DNA of 64,000 nt from Ligilactobacillus saerimneri DSM 16049 (GCF_000423265.1 NZ_AUHQ01000005.1:1-64000), one strand, 5' to 3'; shown: positions 8,021-17,603, counted from the stretch's first letter. The notes: generated by a model from the sequence alone, not told the origin. Made by a program: numbers and translations.

Positions 8021-8401
8021 TTACTTTGCGCGTGGACGCCAAAATGTCTGACAGTCTTGTTTATCTGCAATGTTATACTCAATCACTTTAGCCAAGAGAT
8101 CATACGGAACTTCCTGATCAAAACTTACGCGAACTAACTTTTTACCATAGGACAAACCTAACCGGTCAAACTCTGGACCAAAAACCTCAATGATTTCGTC
8201 TTCACCGGCAAATGCAAAATGCTTTTGGGCCACACTAAAACCAATGATAAATGTCCCATGATCCGTAAACATTGGTTGATTCCAGGCAATCCGCCCTGCC
8301 AAATTGGGGTAACGTTTTTCAACCCACTGCAAAACCCTTGCCATTTTTTGCCGGTGGTCCGGATTCTCAATTTTTGCTAAATAATCGTCGTAAAAAGCCA
8401 T
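8021..8401 (-). CDS. DUF1801 (YdhG/YdeI-like) domain protein
   Basis: A 126-residue soluble protein with the DUF1801 pattern: an N-terminal helix (YDDYLAKIENPDHRQKMARV), W-N-Q-P-M-F, then GFSVAQKHFAFAG and a C-terminal VEYNIADKQ helix. Bacillus YdhG of this family has been proposed as an intracellular iron chaperone, but the role is not firm. GGAGGTG precedes the ATG at good spacing. It stands alone, convergent with the SGNH hydrolase gene. Confidence 0.8.
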   Translation of the reverse strand: MAFYDDYLAKIENPDHRQKMARVLQWVEKRYPNLAGRIAWNQPMFTDHGTFIIGFSVAQKHFAFAGEDEIIEVFGPEFDRLGLSYGKKLVRVSFDQEVPYDLLAKVIEYNIADKQDCQTFWRPRAK

Positions 8402-8506
8402 CTTAGCACCTCCGTTTACTTCTACTTTAACCTAAGCAAGTTACTTTCCAAAAGTCATTTGATAGAGTAACCTGGTTTTTAAGAATGATTATTGGAGGGG
8501 ATTATT

Positions 8507-8926
8507 GTGGTCAAAAAAGATTTGGAACACTTAACACCATTGCAATACAAAGTCACCCAGGAAGCAGGAACAGAGGCGCCCTTTACTGGTAAGTATGACA
8601 ACTTCTTTGAAGATGGGATCTATGTCGACGTCGTTTCTGGTGAACCCTTGTTTTCTTCCCTAGATAAATATGATTCTGGTTGTGGCTGGCCTGCCTTTAC
8701 TAAACCTTTGGTTAAGCTCCAAGAAAAGCGTGACCAATCGTTTGGAATGGAACGTACCGAAGTTCGGTCTAAGGGGGCTGATTCTCATTTAGGGCACGTC
8801 TTTTGCGACGGACCAGTTGACCGTGGTGGTCTCCGCTACTGTATCAATTCGGCCGCACTACGATTCATCCCAGTCGCTGACCTAGAAAAAGAAGGGTATG
8901 GAGAATACCGGAACCTGTTCAAATAA
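8507..8926 (+). CDS. msrB: Peptide-methionine (R)-S-oxide reductase
   Basis: MsrB repairs the R form of methionine sulfoxide in oxidised proteins using thioredoxin. The 139-residue protein has [16 protein letters not shown] and the catalytic block RYCINSAAL. The CxxC pairs of zinc-binding MsrBs are absent (SGEPLF stands where CGxPLF occurs), so this is the metal-free form. I chose a GTG start at 8507, which has GGAGGGG 6 bases before it. An in-frame TTG at 8492 would lie over the ribosome site. A thioredoxin gene lies at 50948-51271. Confidence 0.95.
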   Translation: MVKKDLEHLTPLQYKVTQEAGTEAPFTGKYDNFFEDGIYVDVVSGEPLFSSLDKYDSGCGWPAFTKPLVKLQEKRDQSFGMERTEVRSKGADSHLGHVFCDGPVDRGGLRYCINSAALRFIPVADLEKEGYGEYRNLFK

Positions 8927-8931
8927 TATCA

Positions 8932-8970
8932 AAGCCAAGCAACGCCTGATTTGCGCAGCTTGGCTTTTTT
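8932..8970 (+). terminator. Terminator of msrB
   Basis: The stem AAGCCAAGC/GCTTGGCTT is followed by a T-run ending at 8970. Confidence 0.9.
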
Positions 8971-9090
8971 ACAAACTTTCGCCGTTGGTTTCGATGACTT
9001 TTTGGTAGCTCATAAGTCTTTATTTACGCCTTATACAATTCAGTTTCTTCTGTTATACTGTAATATCCTATTTTGAAAGTTGGAAATCAC

Positions 9091-9834
9091 ATGCCAAAGA
9101 AACACTATCGCTTGAAGCACATTTGGAAGATCCTTGTCCTCATACTGGGGTTAATAATCGGAATCGGCGGAGCGTACCTTCACCATGCTACCTACCACCC
9201 TACTACAACTGCCCAGCAGGCTGTTAGCTCTGCTCATACAACTAAAGATGTCACTACTTTTAAAGCCAAACACAGCCGACTAACGGTCGTCTTCTATCCG
9301 GGAGCACTTGTACAACCAGCGAGTTATGCTCCTTGGGCCCAGCAGGTAGCACAAGCTGGTTACACTGTGAAAATTGTTCATTTTCCCCTCAACCTGGCTG
9401 TCCTAGCACCAGATAAAGTCCATGAAGTTATTGGCTCCGATGAAAACTATGTACTTGGCGGTCATTCCCTAGGCGGAGCCATGGCCGCTCGCTATGCCCA
9501 CCACCAGCACAACCCCCACCTCAAAGGAGTCTTTTTCCTCGCAGCTTATGCTGATCAAAAAGGACGTCTCGACCACAGCGGACTACCCGTTCTCAATATC
9601 ACCGGGAATCGGGATGGTGTTTTGAACTGGGACAAATATTCCAACAACAAAAAATACCTCCCAACAACCACCCAATTTGTTACCATTCCTGGCGGCAATC
9701 ACAGTGGCTTCGGCAGTTATGGTTTACAAAAAGGTGATCGTTCCGCAACTATTTCAAACCAAGAACAACAAGTACAGATTGCCCACACATTGACTGCATG
9801 GTTGCATGGATTACCTACAACACAAAACAAATAA
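9091..9834 (+). CDS. Membrane-anchored alpha/beta hydrolase
   Basis: The N-terminus is basic and then hydrophobic (ILVLILGLIIGIGGAYL), a signal anchor that puts the enzyme on the outer face. The catalytic domain shows the nucleophile elbow GGHSLGGAMAARYA, an acid in LNITGNRDGV and a late His in PGGNHSGFG. This arrangement matches the Abhydrolase_5 type of esterases. The substrate is unknown. I prefer the ATG at 9091 to a TTG at 9073 because it keeps the usual short basic N-terminus; the ribosome site (TTGGAAA) is weak. It is single, with a terminator following. Confidence 0.85.
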   Translation: MPKKHYRLKHIWKILVLILGLIIGIGGAYLHHATYHPTTTAQQAVSSAHTTKDVTTFKAKHSRLTVVFYPGALVQPASYAPWAQQVAQAGYTVKIVHFPLNLAVLAPDKVHEVIGSDENYVLGGHSLGGAMAARYAHHQHNPHLKGVFFLAAYADQKGRLDHSGLPVLNITGNRDGVLNWDKYSNNKKYLPTTTQFVTIPGGNHSGFGSYGLQKGDRSATISNQEQQVQIAHTLTAWLHGLPTTQNK

Positions 9835-9840
9835 TACCTA

Positions 9841-9884
9841 AAAACCCTCTCGGTAGCGATCGTAGACCACACTCGAGAGGGTTT
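9841..9884. terminator. Bidirectional terminator between hydrolase and helD
   Basis: AAACCCTCTCG pairs with CGAGAGGGTTT around a 21-base loop, serving both converging genes. Confidence 0.8.
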
Positions 9885-9892
9885 AATTAAAA

Positions 9893-12202
9893 TTATTGAA
9901 TATATCTTAATTCGTATAATTCCGGATCAATACTATCCATCAATGGGGTCAACTCACCCACTGCAAAAATATCTAATTGGTGCATAGCCCGTGAGCAAAT
10001 CGTATATACTAGCTGACGTTCACTTTCAAAATGATAGTTCTTGCGGTTGGCATTCCACACGATTACCGCATCAAACTCTAACCCCTTAGCCAGGTATGCC
10101 GGTACAACAATCGTCCCTGGAACCAGCCGTTGATTTTCCGTTTTGATCAATGTAACTGGCAACTTATGTGCTTTAAGTTTCTTGGTTAATTCCTGACATT
10201 CAGTCAGCGTTTTCCCAATAATAGCAGTTGTCATCTTAGCCGCTTCATTTTGGTGGACCTGGCGGATAACTCCGGCCAGCAACTGGTCGGAGCTTTTGGC
10301 TACCGTGATTGTAGGAACCGCCCCATTACGAGCAAAAGCAGTGACCTTTTCCCCATTGATCAATACTTCCCGACTAAAATCAGTAATTTGCTGGGTTGAA
10401 CGATAGGACTTAGTTAATTGCACCACTTGAGTTTTTTCCGGAGCAAACATCGTACTCAATTCTTTCAATAAACTGTGACTATTTTCTCCCGTAAAGATTG
10501 CCTGGTTCAGGTCGCCTAACATCGTAAACTTAGCCCGGGGGAAACGGAACTTCAGGTACGCCAATTGGTAGGCACTATAATCTTGAATTTCATCAATAAA
10601 CACATGCCGCATCTTGGTATCGCCCCGTTTACCAGTAATCAAATCATACAGGTATAAGTATGGTGTCACGTTGCTCATCGCCATCTGACCTGCTTTGATA
10701 GCGGTAATTGTTGCATCAACATCTGCCTGCCATTCCGCGGGTGTTACCCCATAATCGGCCAGGTTGACCAGGTCAGGCACATGGCGCAAGAAATGGATAA
10801 ATTGTCCACTAACATTAAAGAACCATCCCTTTAAGATCGCTCTGCGTAGTGGTTGCAACTGTTTTTGAACATAACGTTTAGCTAAAAAGCTTAATTCCGC
10901 AGTTCCGTTACCTGCGTCTTTTGGATGATCGCCATACAAAGCATTCAACTGGTCTTGACTCAAGTCCTGGATTGCTTTTTCCACCTCATCGGTCTTAGCT
11001 AGCCGTCCGATCTGGCTTTGTAACTTATGCAAAAGCTTATTGACTGTGCCTTCAAGCCGATTGCGCAAACTATATGATTCATTAAATCCATAGTAAATTG
11101 CACTAATTTCCTCTTTAGAAAAATACGTTTTTCCCTGGAATTTGAGATCGCGGAACCGTACTCCCTTGTGATTGAGGTATTTGGCATAGTTACTAGTGGC
11201 CTTGAACATCCGCAAACTATCTTTCAACGCTTGGAGCCGTCGTGCTTGCCGGTCGTCTGCTTCAGCAAAGCGCTGAGCTAAAGTTTCTACTTTAAGTTTA
11301 GGTAGGCGCCGTTGGGTATATTGATAGTAGGTCATCTGCACCATATTATGTTCCCCTAGTTCTGGCAATACTTGATCAATGTAGTCATTGAACAACTGGT
11401 TAGGAGAAAAGAGGATAATCTGGCTTGAAGTCAGGTTCCCCCGGTAACGATATAGCAGAAAGGCCACCCGTTGTAAAACAGCCGAAGTTTTTCCCGAACC
11501 GGCTGCCCCTTGAACAAAGAGTAAGTCCGACTTAGTATCCCGGATGATCTTATTTTGTTCCCGCTGGATTGTGGTCACGATGCTTTTCATCTTAGTATCA
11601 GAAGCATCGCCCAACACGTCCAAAAGCATCTGGTCCCCCACAGTTTCATCAGTGTCAAAGAGAGTAATGATCTTACCGTCTTCAACTACGAACTGTCGCT
11701 TTAATTTGAGCTTAGCTTCTTGCTTCCCCATCGGACTATTGTAGGTCACATGTCCTAATTGCCCATCATAGTAAACACTGGAAATCGGCGCCCGCCAGTC
11801 ATAAATCAAAAAATGATCGGGTGAATCTGCAAAGGAACCCAGACCGATATAAATTGCCTCGGTCTTATCTTCACCCGCTTCCTGGAGATCGATGCGCGCA
11901 AAGTAGGGCTTGTGCTCCATTTTTTGCAACATTCCCAATTCCCGAGTAGCACTCTGCCAGGCATTCTCCCGCTCCGCTAGCGCTTGTTGCTGTTGGCGAA
12001 TCGTCATCGCGGTATCCATCATCCCGGAATAGGTACTGGTATTGATCCGCAGATTCTTATTAAAATCAGCCTGCATATTTTCTTTATCCCGTTCAACAGC
12101 AGCGATTTTCTTTTGATTGGCTGCTGCAGCAACTTTGATCTTATCCACAACCATATCCATACGTTTTTGTTCATCTTGTTTAGTAACTGGTTTCGAGCTC
12201 AT
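9893..12202 (-). CDS. helD: RNA polymerase recycling motor ATPase HelD
   Basis: HelD is an SF1 (UvrD/Rep-like) ATPase that removes stalled RNA polymerase from DNA. The 769-residue product has the HelD-specific N-terminal coiled-coil arm (residues about 10-90). Walker A GAAGSGKT is near residue 235. It also shows FIDEIQDY (Walker B), TKSYRSTQQI, KGLEFDAVIVWN and the motif VI-like YTICSRAMHQL. The start is the ATG at 12200-12202, with GGGGG 8 bases before it; an in-frame GTG 8 codons upstream has no site. An alternative is a plain UvrD helicase, but the arm argues for HelD. Confidence 0.9.
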   Translation of the reverse strand: MSSKPVTKQDEQKRMDMVVDKIKVAAAANQKKIAAVERDKENMQADFNKNLRINTSTYSGMMDTAMTIRQQQQALAERENAWQSATRELGMLQKMEHKPYFARIDLQEAGEDKTEAIYIGLGSFADSPDHFLIYDWRAPISSVYYDGQLGHVTYNSPMGKQEAKLKLKRQFVVEDGKIITLFDTDETVGDQMLLDVLGDASDTKMKSIVTTIQREQNKIIRDTKSDLLFVQGAAGSGKTSAVLQRVAFLLYRYRGNLTSSQIILFSPNQLFNDYIDQVLPELGEHNMVQMTYYQYTQRRLPKLKVETLAQRFAEADDRQARRLQALKDSLRMFKATSNYAKYLNHKGVRFRDLKFQGKTYFSKEEISAIYYGFNESYSLRNRLEGTVNKLLHKLQSQIGRLAKTDEVEKAIQDLSQDQLNALYGDHPKDAGNGTAELSFLAKRYVQKQLQPLRRAILKGWFFNVSGQFIHFLRHVPDLVNLADYGVTPAEWQADVDATITAIKAGQMAMSNVTPYLYLYDLITGKRGDTKMRHVFIDEIQDYSAYQLAYLKFRFPRAKFTMLGDLNQAIFTGENSHSLLKELSTMFAPEKTQVVQLTKSYRSTQQITDFSREVLINGEKVTAFARNGAVPTITVAKSSDQLLAGVIRQVHQNEAAKMTTAIIGKTLTECQELTKKLKAHKLPVTLIKTENQRLVPGTIVVPAYLAKGLEFDAVIVWNANRKNYHFESERQLVYTICSRAMHQLDIFAVGELTPLMDSIDPELYELRYIQ

Positions 12203-12521
12203 TTGCTTGCCCCCTAGTTTGATCACTATTAAACACTCAATTTCTTAGCATAATATTGTAGCATTTTTTCTAGTTATGGTTCAAACAATCCCCCTCCACT
12301 ACATGAAAGCGTTTTTTGTAAATGAACGAATAATTCGCTGGTACTCTCTTTTTATTTTAGATATATCCATGCCATTAAATGTTACTGTACCAGTGATCTC
12401 CTTCTTTTTTCGCTTTTGAAAACAAGTTATGAAAATAACACAAAAAAGACTTTCATTTTAAGTCGTTTTCAGGTAAAATCTATCACTGTTAAAATTGTAA
12501 GAATGTTTACGGAGGATTATT
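12203..12521. other. Divergent intergenic region helD / aquaporin
   Basis: There is no gene. The sequence ATGAAAGCG at 12303-12311, followed by a T-run, resembles half of a CcpA cre site but misses the second half. The aquaporin ribosome site GGAGG is at the right end. Confidence 0.4.
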
Positions 12522-13229
12522 ATGTCTGGATTTTTGGGAGAGTTCTTCGGAACCTTTGTCCTTATCTTGTTCGGGGTTGGGATCGGCGCTTCAGTAACTT
12601 TGAAGAAAACTCATGCGTCTGGTTCTAACTGGCACTACGTCACTTTTGCGTGGGGATTGGCTTTTGCTTTTGCCATCTACGTTGCAGGTCACTTGGGCTC
12701 AGAAGCTCACTTGAACCCAGTTGTAACTTTGAGTTTTGCAGCTTTTGGTAAGTTCCCTTGGAGTCAAGTTGCTCCTTACATCTTGGCCCAATTCTTAGGT
12801 GCCTTTGCCGGGGCTGCTATTGTGATTGTGCATTACTACCCACAATTTAAGGAAACCAAAACAGCTGAAGAAGGTAACAACGTTGGGATCTTTGCTACTG
12901 GTGGTCAGATCAGAAGCAACTTCTTCAACTTCTGCAGTGAAGCCATCGCAACCTTTGCCTTAGTCTTCGTTCTCTTGAACCTGGGTGACTTCAGCGAAGG
13001 TTTGAAGCCATTCATCATTGGGCTTTTGGTTATGGTTATCGGTCAAGCACTGGGAGGAGCAACTGGTTTTGCTATGAACCCTGCACGTGACTGGGCACCA
13101 CGCTTTGCTTATACTATCTTGCCTGTACCAAACAAGACTACTGCTGATTGGGCTTATGCCTGGGTACCATTTGTTGGTCCATTAGTAGGTAGTTTGGCTG
13201 CAACTGGCTTACAAGCATTAATTATGTAA
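12522..13229 (+). CDS. glpF: Aquaglyceroporin (glycerol facilitator, MIP family)
   Basis: A channel for water, glycerol and other small neutral molecules in the cell membrane. The 235-residue protein has six membrane helices and two half-helices with the NPA loops. The second loop is canonical (MNPARDWAPR); the Asp after NPAR marks the glycerol-conducting type. The first loop reads HLNPVVTL, so the Ala of NPA is Val. GGAGG lies before the ATG. No glycerol kinase gene is adjacent. Lactobacillar GlpF paralogues are also reported to pass lactic acid, which may be the role here. Confidence 0.88.
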   Translation: MSGFLGEFFGTFVLILFGVGIGASVTLKKTHASGSNWHYVTFAWGLAFAFAIYVAGHLGSEAHLNPVVTLSFAAFGKFPWSQVAPYILAQFLGAFAGAAIVIVHYYPQFKETKTAEEGNNVGIFATGGQIRSNFFNFCSEAIATFALVFVLLNLGDFSEGLKPFIIGLLVMVIGQALGGATGFAMNPARDWAPRFAYTILPVPNKTTADWAYAWVPFVGPLVGSLAATGLQALIM

Positions 13230-13260
13230 GCTAATAGCAATTATTACATAAGTATTAACG

Positions 13261-13293
13261 AACCGGTGAGTTCCCTGCGGAATTCACCGGTTT
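13261..13293 (+). terminator. Terminator of the aquaporin gene
   Basis: AACCGGTGA pairs with TCACCGGTT with a partly paired inner section; a short T-rich tract follows. Confidence 0.75.
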
Positions 13294-13370
13294 GTTGCTT
13301 TCAGTAGCCATTTATAGTTTTTCTCGCTATAATGTAGTCAATATTTTCCTGAAAGGAGTATTCATTTTTT

Positions 13371-15224
13371 ATGACAGTTTCACTGTTACTGGTAACAATC
13401 GTGGCGTTCTTCGTCCCGCTGTTACTAGCCAAATTTAAAGTTTCCATTCTTCCTACCTCAGTCGCTGAGATTTTGGTCGGAATTATCCTCGGTAAGAGTT
13501 GCTTAAATGTTATCCACATTGATAGTTCGCTCGCCTACCTCTCAACTCTCGGGGTGATCATGCTGATGTTCCTTAGTGGTCTTGAAATTGACTTTTCCTT
13601 GTTCAAGAAAAACGTTGATCCGTCCCCACTAGAACAAAAACGGATGGCAGCAACTCCCAACACCTCACCCCTGTTGGCCGCTTCAATTGCCTATGTTCTT
13701 AGCGTCGTTACCTCTTTCATTCTAGCGATGCTGTTCAAAGTCTCCGGGCTCTTTACCGATGTCGCTTTGGCCACTATCCTCTTTGCGACCGTTTCTTTAG
13801 GAATCGTCATTTCCTTATTGAAAGAAAATGAACTGCTGAGCAAAAAGTTTGGGCAAGCAGTCCTCCTCTTTGCCATCTTTGGTGAAGTTGTTCCGATGCT
13901 AGCCTTAACCGTGTATTCTTCCGTCCATAGCGGTCGGGGGGGCAGCCTCTGGTTGATTTCCCTACTTTTCATCCTAGCGGCCTTCCTTTTCCACCGTTTC
14001 CGGCGTTTCTTTACTTTCTTTGACAACATCAACAAGTCAACCACCCAGCTGGATATCCGCCTCTCTTTCATGGTAATCATTGCCCTGGTTCTTACTGCTA
14101 CCGGAGTAGGAGCTGAGAACATCTTCGGGGCTTTCGTCGCTGGGATCGTAGTTAAATTACTCGAACCAGTTAAGAGTACCCAACGCCACCTCGATGCCGT
14201 TGGATACGGTTTTTTGATTCCCTTCTTCTTTATTCTGACTGGGGTCAAGCTCGATATCCCCGCATTGATGCAATCACCGACAACCTTGATCTTAATTCCG
14301 TTGTTCTTTATTGCTTATGTCGTTGCTAAACTGCCAGCATACTTTGGCTTTGTTCGCCGCTTCTCCAAGCGAAATGCAGCGGCTGCATCCTTCCTTTCTG
14401 GAACAACCATTACTTTAGTTTTAGCAACACTGCAAGTGGCTGAAGAACTCCACGTAATCTCCAGCCAGCAGTCGGGCGCTTTCATGTTAGCTGCTATTCT
14501 GACTTGTATCTTCGGCCCCCTCGTCTTCAACAAACTCTATCGTCCAGAAGTAGAAGATATGAAGAAAACCCAAGTATCGATTATTGGGGCTAACTTGGTT
14601 ACTGTTAGTGCTGCACAACAGCTTTCTAAAGAATGGTACGATGTCACCCTCTTTACTGACCGAGAGAAAAACTACTCCACATATAATTCACAAGCCAATG
14701 TGCAAAAATTGGCCTCAACGGATGTCCAGTGTCTGATTGACAACGAAGTTTTTGATACTGATATTCTCTTATTGGCCCACCTTGACACCTCAACCAACGT
14801 CAAGTTAGCGACGGCTGCTAAGGAATACGGGGTTCCTCGGGTAATCTGTCGCCTTGAAAACCGTGAACCAATGGATACAACCGAAAATGCCCTTCTTGCT
14901 CAGGGAATTGAAGTCTTTGATGCCTTTGATACTAATGTGGGGATGACCCGGTCAATGGTTGAAACCCCATCAATGCTCCGGTTTATTCAGCAAGAAGATT
15001 TCAGTATCTTTGAAATTGAAGTTACGAATGCGAAGTACGATGGCACCGACATCAAGGACCTGCCTGGTACTGACAAGCTAACGATCTCTCGGATCATTCG
15101 GGCCGGCAAGACGATTGCCCCTCACGGGAATACGCGTATCCGCCTGTATGACCACTTACTCCTAACTGGGGATAAGAATACCGCGCGTGAATTGCAACAA
15201 AAGATCGGGAAGCGTAATGACTAA
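13371..15224 (+). CDS. CPA2-family cation:proton antiporter with RCK domains
   Basis: The 617-residue protein has about 12 membrane helices (residues 1-390), including SGLEIDF and the GTTITLVLATLQVAEE region typical of Kef/CPA2 exchangers for K+ or Na+ against H+. A TrkA-N domain (about 395-515) and a TrkA-C domain (about 530-615) follow in the cytosol. The nucleotide-binding GxGxxG of TrkA-N is degenerate (IIGANLVTVSA), so NAD binding is doubtful. A phosphatase gene follows within 25 bases and the two probably form an operon. Confidence 0.88.
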   Translation: MTVSLLLVTIVAFFVPLLLAKFKVSILPTSVAEILVGIILGKSCLNVIHIDSSLAYLSTLGVIMLMFLSGLEIDFSLFKKNVDPSPLEQKRMAATPNTSPLLAASIAYVLSVVTSFILAMLFKVSGLFTDVALATILFATVSLGIVISLLKENELLSKKFGQAVLLFAIFGEVVPMLALTVYSSVHSGRGGSLWLISLLFILAAFLFHRFRRFFTFFDNINKSTTQLDIRLSFMVIIALVLTATGVGAENIFGAFVAGIVVKLLEPVKSTQRHLDAVGYGFLIPFFFILTGVKLDIPALMQSPTTLILIPLFFIAYVVAKLPAYFGFVRRFSKRNAAAASFLSGTTITLVLATLQVAEELHVISSQQSGAFMLAAILTCIFGPLVFNKLYRPEVEDMKKTQVSIIGANLVTVSAAQQLSKEWYDVTLFTDREKNYSTYNSQANVQKLASTDVQCLIDNEVFDTDILLLAHLDTSTNVKLATAAKEYGVPRVICRLENREPMDTTENALLAQGIEVFDAFDTNVGMTRSMVETPSMLRFIQQEDFSIFEIEVTNAKYDGTDIKDLPGTDKLTISRIIRAGKTIAPHGNTRIRLYDHLLLTGDKNTARELQQKIGKRND

Positions 15225-15247
15225 CTATGCGAAAGGACGACTCAAAC

Positions 15248-15919
15248 ATGGCTTTTAAACTTTATCTCGTTCGCCACGGGCGGACAATGCTCAACCACTA
15301 CCGCCGTCTTCAAGGCTGGTGTGATTCTGACCTCAATGACGAAGGGATTGCTCAAGCTAATGCTGCCGGCCGCCACCTTGCTCATGTTAAATTCGACAAA
15401 ATCTATTATAGTGGCGTGGGACGGACCCTTAAAACGGCCCAACTCGTGATTGCTAATAATGATTACCGCGATCAATTACCTACCCCAGTTGCCAACTATG
15501 ATTTCCGTGAACAAGGTTTTGGATTCTTCGAAGGAAATGATGCTGAACAGGCTTGGTTCATGGCGGGAATGCCCCATGGAGTCAAAACTTACGATGAAAT
15601 CGTAGCCCGTTACGGGATGGATGCAGTCCTCAACTTCTTGAAAGAAGCTGATCCGTTCAAAGATGCTGAAAACACTACTGAGTTTTGGACCCGGGTCAAC
15701 CGTGGTTTAGATGGTCTACGGCAGACTGCCCATGATGGTGATAACATTCTCATCACTGGCCACAGTATCCTCATCCGCCATATGGTTAATCGCTTCAAAC
15801 CTGAATTCGATATTCTCAGCGAACACCTGGAAAACGGGAGTGTTACCCGCTTTACGGTTACTGCAGATGATGTCACGGTTGACTATTACAATCATTCCTG
15901 CGACGATCAAGAATACTAA
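15248..15919 (+). CDS. Histidine phosphatase (phosphoglycerate mutase-like)
   Basis: The N-terminal catalytic motif LVRHGRTMLN carries the phospho-accepting His. LQGWCDSDLNDEGIAQA and the later TGHSILIRHM complete the family pattern. At 223 residues it is a broad-specificity phosphatase of the PhoE/GpmB kind, not a glycolytic mutase; the substrate is unknown. The ATG at 15248 has AAAGGA 10 bases before it; an upstream in-frame ATG at 15227 would overlap the antiporter end closely without a site. Likely cotranscribed with the antiporter. Confidence 0.88.
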   Translation: MAFKLYLVRHGRTMLNHYRRLQGWCDSDLNDEGIAQANAAGRHLAHVKFDKIYYSGVGRTLKTAQLVIANNDYRDQLPTPVANYDFREQGFGFFEGNDAEQAWFMAGMPHGVKTYDEIVARYGMDAVLNFLKEADPFKDAENTTEFWTRVNRGLDGLRQTAHDGDNILITGHSILIRHMVNRFKPEFDILSEHLENGSVTRFTVTADDVTVDYYNHSCDDQEY

Positions 15920-15925
15920 CATACC

Positions 15926-15957
15926 AAAAAAGGAGCACTAATGCGGTGCTCCTTTTT
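15926..15957 (+). terminator. Terminator after the antiporter-phosphatase operon
   Basis: AAAAAGGAGCAC pairs perfectly with GTGCTCCTTTTT. Confidence 0.9.
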
Positions 15958-16078
15958 GTTTACTGCTTAACCTTATACCGTACCCAAATAGCTCATTTCT
16001 GGCACTACAATACGGGCCCAGCTGTCACCATGATAAATTCCCCCAGAACATTTCTTTAGCTATATCCTTTTGAAATAA

Positions 16079-16849
16079 TTATTCTTCTGGTAAGATCAGC
16101 TGTAAGCGGTCGTTGAAATAATTGCGGTACGACAAATAAATAGCAATCACTGATCCAATACTTGTCGCTGACATTAGCATAAATGTCACCATAATCTGGT
16201 ACTTAATCGCATAGACCGGATCCACGCCCGCAAAAATCAAACCTGACATCATCCCCGGCAGACTAACCAACCCGACCGTTTTAGCCGAATCAATCGTCGG
16301 TTGCATACCCGTTTTGATACTTTCCCGAATTATTGCCCGGGAAGCTTGAAAACCAGTTGCTCCCAAAGCCAACATTTCATTGACTTGTTGGGCCTGTTGC
16401 TTGAATTGTGTCCGCATTGCCCGGTATGCTAACCCAATCGCCACCATCGAATTAGACGCAATCATCCCTGAAATGGGTACTAACTGTTGGGCCACCGGTC
16501 TGATCGAACCAGATAACACCAGAATCATGATTGTCACTGTTGTACTTGAAAAAATTGCAATAAATGAGTAGATAAAGCCACGTTTTTGGCGACCATTTCG
16601 TTGGTAAGCATTCCATGATGCATTCAAAATAATGATCAGAGTCAAGGTTAAGGTCAAGAAGATGTTGGCAACATGAAAGACTGCTTTGAGGACATAACCT
16701 ACAACTGTTAATTGAATAATTGCCCGTAAAATAGCGTAGATAATATCCCGGTGGAGATCTAACTTCTCCCGTACACTAATCCCCATCGCTACAACTACCA
16801 GAAACAACGCCAGTAGTAACGATAAGTTGGAAACTGCCAAACCTTGCAT
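16079..16849 (-). CDS. fetB: ABC transporter permease FetB (UPF0014)
   Basis: A 256-residue membrane protein with about seven helices and the family signatures LRAIIQLTVVGYVL, NASWNAYQR and SLPGMMSGLIFAG. In E. coli FetAB exports iron and protects against oxidative stress; Bacillus homologues are YjkAB. The ATG overlaps the last base of the fetA stop codon, so the pair is translationally coupled. The exported substrate here is inferred only. Confidence 0.92.
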   Translation of the reverse strand: MQGLAVSNLSLLLALFLVVVAMGISVREKLDLHRDIIYAILRAIIQLTVVGYVLKAVFHVANIFLTLTLTLIIILNASWNAYQRNGRQKRGFIYSFIAIFSSTTVTIMILVLSGSIRPVAQQLVPISGMIASNSMVAIGLAYRAMRTQFKQQAQQVNEMLALGATGFQASRAIIRESIKTGMQPTIDSAKTVGLVSLPGMMSGLIFAGVDPVYAIKYQIMVTFMLMSATSIGSVIAIYLSYRNYFNDRLQLILPEE

Positions 16850-17490
16850 TAGCTAACTCCTCCTTTTTCCAAATGTACCAGGTGGTGTGCCATATGGATC
16901 TCATCTGTATCATGCGTTACCTTGACCAACGTCTTTCCCCGCTGGTGTTCTACGGCTAATAAATCCAGGACGATTTGTTTGGACCGTTCGTCAAGACCAG
17001 CGGTTACTTCATCCAGCAATAAGACTTGTGGTTCTAACAAGAGGTTACGTACTAGGGCCACACGCTGGCGTTCGCCCCCAGACAACTCCGTAATTTTCTT
17101 TTGGGTATATTCTTGGGGCAGGTCGACTGCCGCCAGCAAATGCTGGATACGGTCGTGATCAACTGCCTGGTTATTTATTTGATACGGAAAAGTAAAATTA
17201 TCCATGACTGTTGTTCCAAACAGTAACGGCTGTTGGATACAATATGAAACTTGTTGTCGGTAGGCAGTGATGGGATAAGTCGTTATATCTTGCCCCTGAT
17301 AGACGATCGTTCCCCGGTCAGGGCTGAGAAAGCCGGCCATCAGCTTCAAAAGGGTACTCTTGCCACTTCCCGAAGGTCCAGCTATCGTTAAATAATCGCC
17401 CTTTATCACCTGCATATTAAAATCCTGTAAAACAGTATGATCTTCGACAGTATAATCCAGATCATTGATCGTAATGATCGCTTCTGCCAT
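16849..17490 (-). CDS. fetA: ABC transporter ATP-binding protein FetA
   Basis: A 213-residue ATPase subunit with Walker A GPSGSGKST, Q-loop SYCIQQPLL, signature LSGGERQRV, Walker B VLLLDEVTA and the H-loop His (KVTHDTDE). It partners FetB encoded immediately downstream. I chose the ATG at 17490, 8 bases after GGGAAG; an ATG two codons and a GTG three codons upstream are too near the site. The gene lies just upstream of, and on the same strand as, fetB with no gap. Confidence 0.92.
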   Translation of the reverse strand: MAEAIITINDLDYTVEDHTVLQDFNMQVIKGDYLTIAGPSGSGKSTLLKLMAGFLSPDRGTIVYQGQDITTYPITAYRQQVSYCIQQPLLFGTTVMDNFTFPYQINNQAVDHDRIQHLLAAVDLPQEYTQKKITELSGGERQRVALVRNLLLEPQVLLLDEVTAGLDERSKQIVLDLLAVEHQRGKTLVKVTHDTDEIHMAHHLVHLEKGGVS

Positions 17491-17562
17491 CTTCATCACT
17501 TCCCGCTTCTTTTTGAGAATATTTTATAATATTTATAAATTAATCACCATTATCTTGCTTAT

Positions 17563-17603
17563 ACAAAAAACAGGATGCTGCTAAGCAGCATCCTGTTTTT
17601 TGT
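17563..17603 (-). terminator. Terminator of the opp operon
   Basis: A perfect 19-bp stem (arms 17563-17581 and 17585-17603) with a three-base loop and built-in A/T tails. It ends the transcript of oppF and can also act on the other strand. Confidence 0.93.

Noticed and set aside
12303-12317. Possible CcpA cre site upstream of the aquaporin gene
   Set aside because: Only the left half fits; the conserved right half is replaced by a T-run.
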